Made by a program: the position numbers and the translations under genes. From Blastopirellula marina DSM 3645 (GTDB lineage: Bacteria > Planctomycetota > Planctomycetia > Pirellulales > Pirellulaceae), in assembly GCF_000153105.1 (NCBI RefSeq), contig NZ_CH672376.1, forward strand, positions 2,881,964 to 2,945,963: a DNA stretch of 64,000 nucleotides, in the 5' to 3' direction. This document shows positions 1 through 6,280 of this stretch, one piece after another. Each line of letters opens with the position of its first letter. The stretch's first letter is position 1. Below the pieces are notes generated by a model. It saw nothing but the letters and a program-made list of their open reading frames with translations. It was not told where the DNA came from and made no database searches.

Positions 1-193
1 ATTCCGGTCGATCAAAGACTTCATTCTTCATTTGAATGACTATGAAAGTGGTAGCGGACAGCAAGAATCCACTAAGCGACAAGAAGCCGGTGAACATGCT
101 CGATCTTATCGCGTCTCTATAGCAATCAATAAACCACTGTTGAAACTCAGGTGTCGGCCAGATACTCAATATTAAGCTATGGAGATCGCTCAT
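1..193 (-). CDS. Partial small membrane protein, cargo operon gene 2 (runs off window)
   Basis: The frame reads from an ATG at 193 to the window edge (64 codons, no stop), so the gene is incomplete at its 3' end. It starts inside the stop codon of the upstream 318-residue gene (ATGA overlap, 190-193), which implies translational coupling. The protein begins MSDLHSLILSIWPTPEFQ and has one clear hydrophobic stretch at about residues 34-53 (FTGFLSLSGFLLSATTFIVI), so it is probably a membrane protein. I do not recognise the family. A soluble protein coupled to a membrane protein at the edge of a mobile element resembles the layout of many two-gene phage-defence or toxin modules, but that is an inference from layout only. 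Confidence 0.55.
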   Translation of the reverse strand, partial: MSDLHSLILSIWPTPEFQQWFIDCYRDAIRSSMFTGFLSLSGFLLSATTFIVIQMKNEVFDRPE

Positions 194-1146
194 TCTTCTT
201 CGCTTTCGTCTGGAGAGTGTTTTCCGAAAACCTCCTCATTCGCATCAAGTAAGCCCCTCATAGTCTGAAGCAGTTTTGACGACTTGAAGTCATCCAAATC
301 GAGATTCTGCTCGTCAGCAATGTCGTCAAAGTTAAAGAAGTGATACACATCTGGATTGTTCACGATATCAATATGTGTTTCCAGGTCGCCAGCATCCCTC
401 CCATGAACAGTCCCAGTCTCAATGCCAGCGGAATTAATGACGTTCAAAATACCCTGTACAATTCCACTTTTCCCTGCCTCACCGAGAAAGGTAATCTTAT
501 GGCGTTCTGATTTGACGCTTCCACTCAGGGGCGTGAAAATGTTGTCATCCATCGTTAACTTCATCAGCGGAAATTCGAAGCTTCTGATTTTTTTCATCTG
601 CTGAAGAAGTGTCCTAAACTTTTCCTTGCGTACCATAAGAGTCAGATCTAGATTTGGCCGCTTGTAAAGATCCCGGACTTGCTTTCCTTTCTTGCTGGCA
701 ACCGTCGCCCCCGATGCCTTAAACGCCTTCTCCTTCTGGGTAGCTACCAATTCCGAAAACTGCTTTTGAAGAAAGTCACCAAACGCGTTCATGCTCCACG
801 AACCGCGATATTGCAAGTAGAGGCCTCGATTGGACGATAGTCGAATGATGATGAAGTTGAAATCTACTCGCTCAGCGTTCGCCGCCGACTTTGTGATCGA
901 AATATTAAGCTTCCCGCCCTCACTGACCAGTTCGCATGCCTTCTTATGTGATTTCGTAGTGAGCATTAGCCCAATCGCATGACCATCCTCGATGGCCAAG
1001 TAGAGCACTCGTCTTGCCTTGCGGTATTCATGCTCCTTTGGTTGTTTCGCAAGATGCGACCAAAGATCAGCCAGCGTTACCGGCGTATTCGTTTCTATGG
1101 TAAAGCCTACTATCGTTGCCTTCACGTTGTCCCCATTCGTCATCAT
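190..1146 (-). CDS. Unrecognised 318-residue soluble protein, cargo operon gene 1
   Basis: A full-length ORF of 318 residues with no signal peptide or membrane segment. Its DNA is visibly AT-richer than the phage genes next to it. I do not recognise a domain. The first 135 residues look like an alpha/beta domain rich in hydrophobic strands (FNFIIIRLS and similar). A basic linker follows (about 140-165, many Lys/Arg), then a second domain, and the C-terminus is very acidic and ends in DESEEE. The start at 1146 is followed by a second Met. A plausible promoter lies just upstream (1171-1199). The downstream partner overlaps by ATGA and is a membrane protein. Its place at the element margin, AT bias and coupling suggest a cargo or moron gene, possibly anti-phage, but this is not shown. 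Confidence 0.7.
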   Translation of the reverse strand: MMTNGDNVKATIVGFTIETNTPVTLADLWSHLAKQPKEHEYRKARRVLYLAIEDGHAIGLMLTTKSHKKACELVSEGGKLNISITKSAANAERVDFNFIIIRLSSNRGLYLQYRGSWSMNAFGDFLQKQFSELVATQKEKAFKASGATVASKKGKQVRDLYKRPNLDLTLMVRKEKFRTLLQQMKKIRSFEFPLMKLTMDDNIFTPLSGSVKSERHKITFLGEAGKSGIVQGILNVINSAGIETGTVHGRDAGDLETHIDIVNNPDVYHFFNFDDIADEQNLDLDDFKSSKLLQTMRGLLDANEEVFGKHSPDESEEE

Positions 1147-1170
1147 TTGTGGTGAGATCTCGGGAAGGAC

Positions 1171-1199
1171 GTTATATCTAAGGCAACTGCCGCACGCAA
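1171..1199 (-). promoter_or_regulatory. Candidate promoter of the 318-residue cargo operon
   Basis: On the minus strand TTGCGT (1199-1194) and TATAAC (1176-1171) are separated by 17 bp. The -10 box matches the sigma-70 consensus at 5 of 6 positions and the -35 box at only 3 of 6. It lies about 25 bp before the ATG, in AT-rich DNA separating the cargo from the phage genes. This suggests the cargo is transcribed independently of the phage operon. Confidence 0.4.
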
Positions 1200-1238
1200 C
1201 AAATTATCGACTTCAAAACATCCTGCGCTATCTAGCAA

Positions 1239-1364
1239 TTAAATGTCCAGCCCCCGCCGCGTACGCTCCGCCAGCGCGATCATGCGTCCCAACGTCTCGT
1301 CAGCCTGGATCTCGTGCACGCGGCTTTAAGCCCCTTCTGGCGTTGGCCGGCGATCTTGGACCAA
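1239..1364 (-). pseudogene. Frameshifted gene remnant at the phage/cargo boundary
   Basis: Two adjoining minus-strand stretches look protein-like but lie in different frames. WSKIAGQRQKGLKAA (about 1313-1358) is followed by VHEIQADETLGRMIALAERT and six more residues to a TAA at 1239 (from a GTG at 1319). No single frame is open across both, and there is no start codon with a ribosome binding site. The base composition is GC-rich like the phage genes on its right and unlike the AT-rich cargo on its left. I read it as the truncated or shifted relic of the next phage gene, cut where the cargo was acquired. The parent family is not recognised. Confidence 0.35.
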
Positions 1365-1796
1365 TCAGCCCGCTAGATACTTCCCGCTCTTCAAAAACAG
1401 CTCCCGTAACACCTCGGGCGGATCCTGCGAATCGATGATCTCCATGCAGACGTCGCCGAACCCGCGCGCGGTGACATCTGCCGCAAACTGTTCGGCGATC
1501 TCGGGAAGCACCGCCTGCAGAAACCACCAGGCATCGGCGCCGGTGAAGTCCAGGTCGTCGGGTACGTCGTGACCGGCCGCGAAGTGATCCCGCATCGCGT
1601 CGAATACTTGCGGCGCTCGGTCCAGCAAGCTGATTTGAAGATGGAGAAACGTCTTTACGTCTTCGGGTGGGTACTCGGTCAACTGCGTGCGGATATGCTC
1701 CACCATGCCGCGGTTGCCGAATAGGTACGCCACGACGCGGATTGCGCGGGGTCCGTCGATTTCTAGGCTGTTTCCAACGTTTTGACTGAAACGCAT
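1365..1796 (-). CDS. Hypothetical phage protein (143 aa)
   Basis: A 143-residue ORF directly downstream of, and overlapping by 34 bp, the terminase-small-subunit-like gene. The start at 1796 is supported by AAAGGA about 8 bases upstream. There is no signal peptide or membrane segment. The sequence is acidic and mostly helical (QISLLDRAPQVFDAMRDHFA, DLDFTGADAWWFLQAVLPEI). I do not recognise a family. The position next to the packaging gene suggests a packaging or virion-assembly accessory role, which is inference from neighbourhood only. Confidence 0.65.
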   Translation of the reverse strand: MRFSQNVGNSLEIDGPRAIRVVAYLFGNRGMVEHIRTQLTEYPPEDVKTFLHLQISLLDRAPQVFDAMRDHFAAGHDVPDDLDFTGADAWWFLQAVLPEIAEQFAADVTARGFGDVCMEIIDSQDPPEVLRELFLKSGKYLAG

Positions 1797-2305
1797 TTCA
1801 ATTCCTTTAGAATGAGTCCAATTAAATGTGCCGCCTCTTCCTGCAGGTCGTCGCGATACTTGGCGGGCATGGTAGCGACAATTTCACTCGGCAGACTTTC
1901 GCACCGATTGCGGATCTTGTCACAGGACCACTTAAACGTCTTCTCGACTGCTTTGCGGCAAACCAGCGTGTTGACGAGCCGGACGTACTTGGTCTGGCGC
2001 AGGTCGTTCCCCAACTGCAGCGCGCGAACTTGTTCCTGTAGCTTCTGACGCTCCAGATCGCTGCCTGACGCACTCGGGGCCTCTTTTGCGGCTTGGGCCT
2101 CACGCTCGGCGATCAGCCATTGAGAGATTGCACCCAACGCGTAGCGGTATGGGGCGTTCGCTATGCCGGTTTCGATCACAGGAGCCCCACGTCGTCGCCA
2201 TTCCTTGATCGTGCGGGGATTCACCCCAAAGAACGCCGCCGCTCTGGCCTGCGTGTCGACGATGATTTCGCCGTTTTCATCGGTTTGATTCGTGTTTTTG
2301 GGCAT
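1763..2305 (-). CDS. Terminase small subunit, Nu1-like DNA-packaging protein
   Basis: This 180-residue protein has the layout of lambda Nu1. It starts with a winged helix-turn-helix at about 17-60 (AAAFFGVNPRTIKEWRRRGA, then a PYRYALGAISQWL wing and helix). A Glu/Arg/Lys-rich coiled segment follows (about 68-105, starting AEREAQAAKE). A C-terminal helical part contains LPSEIVATMPAKYRDDL, which resembles the LPLSVQRRFPEL region of Nu1. In the family this subunit recognises the packaging site and recruits the large ATPase/nuclease subunit. No large subunit is seen next to it, which is odd, and the gene follows rather than precedes the tail-like gene. The assignment rests on architecture read by eye. 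Confidence 0.7.
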   Translation of the reverse strand: MPKNTNQTDENGEIIVDTQARAAAFFGVNPRTIKEWRRRGAPVIETGIANAPYRYALGAISQWLIAEREAQAAKEAPSASGSDLERQKLQEQVRALQLGNDLRQTKYVRLVNTLVCRKAVEKTFKWSCDKIRNRCESLPSEIVATMPAKYRDDLQEEAAHLIGLILKELKCVSVKTLETA

Positions 2306-2314
2306 AACTCGGGC

Positions 2315-2527
2315 TTAGGGGAAGGAGGCGTCATTAGTGTGCAAATTATCGTTATGTGTGCAAAAGTGACGCGGTGCCTTACCCTCAGCGGCCCCCACCC
2401 CCCTGGGAAGGACCCGCGAAGTTTCTAGACTTACGTCGATACTTTGCACGTCAAGTAAGTTTGCGACTGGCATATCAAACGCGTCACTTTCGCCGCGCGT
2501 CTTCGGTTCAGTTGTTCGTCGGCTCAT
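2315..2527 (-). CDS. Small hypothetical phage protein (70 aa)
   Basis: The open frame extends further upstream, but the ATG at 2527 is preceded by AAAGGAG about ten bases earlier, so I start here. The N-terminus is basic (MSRRTTEPKTRGE) and the middle is VANLLDVQSIDVSLETSRVL. It ends ten bases before the terminase small subunit gene, so the two are probably co-transcribed. No family or function is recognised. The stretch from 2528 to 2674 before it has no supported gene. Confidence 0.5.
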   Translation of the reverse strand: MSRRTTEPKTRGESDAFDMPVANLLDVQSIDVSLETSRVLPRGVGAAEGKAPRHFCTHNDNLHTNDASFP

Positions 2528-2674
2528 CGGTCCCGTTCTCCTTTCCGTCGCGTCGCTTCTGGTTGTTGGTGATGCAAGCGGGTTGCGTGCAGGTCGTCGA
2601 TATGGTGCACAGCATTTTGCGAATCGATTAGGTCGACGGCATGCTCCCCCGGGGCGCCCCCGACTATGCCCCAC

Positions 2675-4309
2675 CTATTCCGACAATCCTCCCAGCGGAG
2701 ATATGCCCGGTCTCTCTGGTCCGGCGACTTCCACCTTCTGCGGCCTGTCAGCGTTGCTCATGAGAGTCTCGTTGATCGTCTGCAACATGTCGGCCAATTC
2801 AGATAGGCGATTAGAGATATCAATATCGCGTGGTGATGGCGCTTCCATGCCGCCGCCCGGCCCTTGGTGAACTATCGGTTGACGTTTTCGCCAAGCCTTG
2901 CCGCGAACCGTTCCTTCGAATCCGCCCAATTCTTCCTCGAGACTTCCGCCGTCGGATAGTTGCATCAAGAGCGATTCGTACTCGCCAATTACGGCGCTGC
3001 CACCGGCGCGTTTATCAAGCGTTTTCATTTTCTCGATAATCATCCCGCGAATGGCTTCTGCAGGATCGGATTGCAGATCTTGCTCGAAGTCATCCATCGC
3101 ACGCTGAACTTGCAGAGCGACCATTTCCGGTTGTGAGTTTAGCTCTTGCCGTCTCTGCTCTAGAAAATTAACGGCTTCCGGCGTAGGGCCTAGCATGCCC
3201 TCACGCGCGGTGTTGATCATCTGCTTAGTAAGATTGTCTTCCGGTGAGAATACTTCGCTGACAGGGATAACGTGGCTTGCTCTGGCTCGCATATCCATCG
3301 AAAGCAGTTCGAGATTTCCGCCAGACTTTTCATAGGCATCCATTGCTTCAGGATCGGCGAACGGTCCCAGTATCTTCGCGCGAGTTTTGTTTGCTCGCTC
3401 GCTCCCTCCCCGCATCCAGTTCAATCGGTCCTCGATACTTGCATCGGGCATGATGTCTTCCGTTTCCGATCGCAACTGCGTCATCGATGTCATGAGAGAA
3501 TTCGCCGTCGTTCTCCCGGTGGGATCTTCGGCGCGAAGCGACACGCCAGCGAAAAGCGCCTCGAGGAACCGGGGGTCGTCTTTGTTGCTGCCAATTGCCG
3601 CCAGTTTCGCAATCGTCGGCGCTCCAGTTTTCGCCCAGTCTCCCGGGCTTGTCTGGCGAGAGTAGCCCAGCGCTTGCAGGTGCATTGCAACGTGTTCACC
3701 GGGCGTGCCTCCAAACTCTTTGATCTTGTAAGTCGCAAGTGCGGCCGATGTGAGTTGGTTTCGTTCTTCCGAATCGCCGTAGGGGTAGTATCTCAAGACA
3801 GCATCAACAATGTCGGCGCGCTCGCTCATCTTGGCGTTCACGTCCGACGACGCGGCGGAATTGTACATCGCCAGAATTTCGGCCATCGGAACGCCTGACT
3901 TATCATTCTTGGCTCGCTTCATCAGTTGGCCAATAGATAGGTCGGTGTCGGTGGGGAGCATGTTCTGCAGCTTTCCCATTTCCGTCCCAACGCTTAGTTG
4001 CTGCGCGACTCCCTGAAGGCGAATTGCCTGCGCCGCCTCCAGTTCTTTGCGGATTAGGCCAATTGTCGTATGGATTCCGCCCAACATTGAACTGAACCCC
4101 GCAAACTGCGCGACCATTTGCGGCATTCCCTTGGCGACGCCGCCCATCCAGTCGTCCCATGTTCGCTTGTTGGTTTTTCCCTTGCGGTTCAGCTTATCCA
4201 ATTCGGTATGCATCGCCTGCGGACCTTGGCGAATCATACGCAACCACGCTTCAACCGCCGGCGCTTCGTCTGCTTTCAGCACGACGTTGACTTCGCCTCT
4301 GGTTCCCAT
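2675..4309 (-). CDS. Tail tape-measure-like phage structural protein (544 aa)
   Basis: A 544-residue largely helical protein. The N-terminus (VNVVLKADEAPAVEAWLRMI, then basic KLNRKGKTNKR and a hydrophobic patch around 65-90, QMVAQFAGFSSMLGGI) resembles the start of tail tape-measure proteins. Long helical blocks follow, and a Gly-rich tail before a C-terminal helix (NRLSELADMLQTINETLMSN). It is short for a tape measure, and the large hydrophobic region usual for these is weak, so a minor tail or internal virion protein is also possible. AGGGG nine bases before the ATG supports the start. A hairpin with a T tract separates it from the upstream gene, so it may belong to a late unit. Confidence 0.5.
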   Translation of the reverse strand: MGTRGEVNVVLKADEAPAVEAWLRMIRQGPQAMHTELDKLNRKGKTNKRTWDDWMGGVAKGMPQMVAQFAGFSSMLGGIHTTIGLIRKELEAAQAIRLQGVAQQLSVGTEMGKLQNMLPTDTDLSIGQLMKRAKNDKSGVPMAEILAMYNSAASSDVNAKMSERADIVDAVLRYYPYGDSEERNQLTSAALATYKIKEFGGTPGEHVAMHLQALGYSRQTSPGDWAKTGAPTIAKLAAIGSNKDDPRFLEALFAGVSLRAEDPTGRTTANSLMTSMTQLRSETEDIMPDASIEDRLNWMRGGSERANKTRAKILGPFADPEAMDAYEKSGGNLELLSMDMRARASHVIPVSEVFSPEDNLTKQMINTAREGMLGPTPEAVNFLEQRRQELNSQPEMVALQVQRAMDDFEQDLQSDPAEAIRGMIIEKMKTLDKRAGGSAVIGEYESLLMQLSDGGSLEEELGGFEGTVRGKAWRKRQPIVHQGPGGGMEAPSPRDIDISNRLSELADMLQTINETLMSNADRPQKVEVAGPERPGISPLGGLSE

Positions 4310-4330
4310 ATTTCAAACCCCTTGGAAGTG

Positions 4331-4373
4331 AATAAAAGAAAAGGCGACCGGCCCGAATCAAAAGCCGGCCGCC
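4331..4373 (-). terminator. Intrinsic terminator between the coiled-coil gene and the tape-measure-like gene
   Basis: On the minus strand a GC-rich stem (arms 4373-4364 and 4352-4343, one G:T pair) is followed by TTTTCTTTTATT. It sits in the 107-bp gap between two genes transcribed in the same direction. It would reduce read-through from the early genes into the late structural genes. Confidence 0.6.
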
Positions 4374-4379
4374 CCGGGA

Positions 4380-4411
4380 GTTACGGTGGCAATGTCGCCT
4401 ACCACCGTAAC
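4380..4411 (-). promoter_or_regulatory. Second perfect hairpin just after the coiled-coil gene
   Basis: GTTACGGTGG (4380-4389) and CCACCGTAAC (4402-4411) form a perfect 10-bp stem with a 12-nt loop. It begins 5 bases after the stop codon at 4417 and lies immediately upstream of the terminator at 4331-4373. No T tract follows it, so it could protect the 3' end of the mRNA or act with the terminator as an antitermination switch. Confidence 0.5.
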
Positions 4412-4416
4412 CGGCG

Positions 4417-5218
4417 CTACGCTTGGTCGGCTTTCTTCGCCTGACCTATTTTTATGGTCTTGGCCTGTGCCTTGCGGTACTCTTCAACTGCCGCGGCGAT
4501 CCGCATTTTTTCCGTTTGAAGTTCCGCCAACTCTTGATCGATCTTGGCGACTTCGCGATCGAGTTCCGCTTTTCGCTTGTCATACGCTGGCCTGAATGTC
4601 TGCAGTTCCGTTTCGGCGTACTCGACCCTTTCCGCGGTGTACTTGTCCGGATTCGCTTGCCGATGCGAAACTTTGTGTTCTCGTCGCTCCAGTTCCCTGG
4701 CCTCTCCCTCTGCAAAACCGGTGGCCAGTCCTTCACGGCGACTGGTGAGCATTTCGACTTGCTGCTCTATGCCCGTCAGGCGCCCCAATCGCCCGGCCGT
4801 CGCAGCGGTGCGAACTAGGAAGGCTCCAGCGTCTTGGGCGCGGCTTGTGTCCAGTCGCAAATTAGTGGCAATCCCTTTCAATCGCTTGAACTCCTTGGCG
4901 CGCTGTTTGACGACCTCTTTGGTTTCGGCCTCGTATGCCTTAACCGCGGCCCACGCGTCGGAGTGTTCAGCGAATAGCCGATCATGCTCCCGCGACGCCG
5001 CGAGATTGTCTTCCCACTGCTGCAGGAACTCGATATCCACTTTCCACTGCTCGAGCGGAACTTCCAGATTCTCGCACTCGCTTTCTACTTCGAGCGCATC
5101 CTTTTTTGCCGAGCAAGCAATCTTGCAGCAATGCCCAGTAGGCGCGCTCTCTCGCCTCCTCGTCGCCGGCGCGTAATTGCTTGAGCTCTTCCAGAATTGT
5201 CGTTGCATTCGTACTCAT
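4417..5218 (-). CDS. Coiled-coil phage protein interrupted by a frameshift at an A6 run
   Basis: The ATG at 5218 has AGGGAG upstream and opens a frame beginning MSTNATTILEELKQLRAGDE. That frame decays after about 38 codons and stops at 4982. The protein-like reading continues in the next frame from DALEVESECENLEVPLEQWK to 4417. The two join at a run of six A (complement of 5102-5107). Removing one A gives an uninterrupted 266-residue protein; equivalently a +1 or -2 ribosomal shift would do it. The product is highly charged, with long heptad-like helices at about 50-265. The gene sits just before the tape-measure-like gene, where tail-assembly chaperones with programmed shifts are often found, but the sequence does not look like a known chaperone. 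A mutation or sequencing error is equally possible. Confidence 0.55.
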
Positions 5219-5255
5219 AGCGTCGTGACTCCCTGTCAAAAAAAGTGATCGGCGA

Positions 5256-5639
5256 CTACCGTTTGCCGCCGTGATTTGCGTTGAATTCCGTTAGGTACTG
5301 CTCGTACAGCTGCGGCACCGTGGTGACCACCTCACGAACTGCTTGCATCTTGCTCATCCCCTTCGCCACGAATGACGCGACGCTCTCTTCCCAAAGTTCC
5401 GTGGCGGATCGTCTGGGGGTTGGTTTCGCGACTGGGGCCTGCCGTACCGCTGGGGGCAACTGCCGAGCATGAGACGCGCCGGCCAATTGCGTCGAACTTG
5501 TCACCATCTGCGCCGTCGCCAGTGCGTTTGGATATAGGCACTGCGGGCAATTGTGTTTCGCCACCTGCCGTATCGCTTGGCTATAAATCGGCGTTTCAAA
5601 TTGGTGGCCGCATTGGCAGCTCACTAAAAGTGCGTCCAT
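5256..5639 (-). CDS. Zinc-ribbon phage protein (127 aa)
   Basis: The N-terminus carries two Cys pairs (SCQCGHQFE at 8-16 and NCPQCLYPN at 31-39), which would bind one zinc as a short ribbon. A Pro/Ala-rich linker follows (about 50-80). The C-terminal helix-rich part (WEESVASFVAKGMSKMQAVR) looks like a small helical domain. AAGGAAA seven bases before the ATG supports the start. It lies in the early operon ten bases downstream of a helix-turn-helix gene. Probably a nucleic-acid or protein-binding accessory factor. The family is not recognised. Confidence 0.65.
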   Translation of the reverse strand: MDALLVSCQCGHQFETPIYSQAIRQVAKHNCPQCLYPNALATAQMVTSSTQLAGASHARQLPPAVRQAPVAKPTPRRSATELWEESVASFVAKGMSKMQAVREVVTTVPQLYEQYLTEFNANHGGKR

Positions 5640-5649
5640 GTTCGTTTCC

Positions 5650-5877
5650 TTACTGAATTGCTTCGATGTGATCGGTTGGAATTTCGCCGCCTGTCAGTCG
5701 CAAAAGCGCTTCATCGACGCGCTGCGGATTGACCAGGACTTTCGTCCCCATCGGCACGCCTGGCAGTTGGCCGCTGTTGACCATGTCGCGAAGATCGCCG
5801 GCACGTACGCCGTAACATCGGGCCATCAATCCGGCTTCGACAACGTCTGGCAGTTGGTTGATTCTGATAAGTCGCAT
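5650..5877 (-). CDS. Excisionase/MerR-like helix-turn-helix protein (75 aa)
   Basis: A small protein with the pattern of HTH_17/excisionase domains: a helix containing MARCYGVRAGDLRDMVNSGQ, then LPGVPMGTKVLVNPQRVDEA, which fits the recognition helix, wing (VPMGTKVLV) and final helix. Strong GGAGG about nine bases before the ATG supports the start. In integrated elements such proteins act as excisionases or transcriptional regulators. Its location far from the att site and inside the replication operon makes a regulator at least as likely as an excisionase. Confidence 0.6.
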   Translation of the reverse strand: MRLIRINQLPDVVEAGLMARCYGVRAGDLRDMVNSGQLPGVPMGTKVLVNPQRVDEALLRLTGGEIPTDHIEAIQ

Positions 5878-5905
5878 TTCGTAAACCTCCGCTGGTTGTG
5901 ATGCG

Positions 5906-6277
5906 TTAATTCTGCCCTAAATCGCTTTTCGGAACTGTGGCTAAAGTGTGGCTTTTCTGTGGCTCGCCAGAAATTTCTAGGCGGTAAGTATTTCGGCCAA
6001 CGCGCTTGATCATCCGATCCCATGCGGGGTGACGCTTTCCACTCGTGCGAAAGATTTCGTCAACGCGATTCGGGAGCATGTCCAGCTTGGCCAGCTCGTC
6101 GAGAAGCATTCCGCCATAGACTGCCGGCACGCCCGCTTGGTGAGACTCGGCCAGCACTCGAACCGCCGCCGCCGCTTGTTCGCTGAACTCGAAGATTTCG
6201 CCGCGCCATTGGCAAACCCGATAGCCGCAAGAGAACTTTGCGTCGCCGATGTCGATGATTTCAAGTAGCTCGGTCAT
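5906..6277 (-). CDS. Hypothetical phage protein (123 aa), possible winged-helix fold
   Basis: The ORF starts at 6277 behind a good GGAGG and begins four bases after the helicase stop, so it is part of the same operon. Residues about 10-28 contain CGYRVCQWRGE, with two Cys that might pair with other ligands. The central part (FSEQAAAAVRVLAESHQAGV) and the segment AWDRMIKRVGRNTYRLE resemble a helix-turn-helix followed by a wing. I do not recognise a named family. A DNA-binding role is inferred from this pattern and from its neighbours. Confidence 0.6.
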   Translation of the reverse strand: MTELLEIIDIGDAKFSCGYRVCQWRGEIFEFSEQAAAAVRVLAESHQAGVPAVYGGMLLDELAKLDMLPNRVDEIFRTSGKRHPAWDRMIKRVGRNTYRLEISGEPQKSHTLATVPKSDLGQN

Positions 6278-6280
6278 GCG

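Noticed and set aside
3272..3898. 208-codon plus-strand ORF within the tape-measure-like gene
   Set aside because: No protein-like features; the minus-strand frame is longer, has a ribosome binding site and continues the operon.
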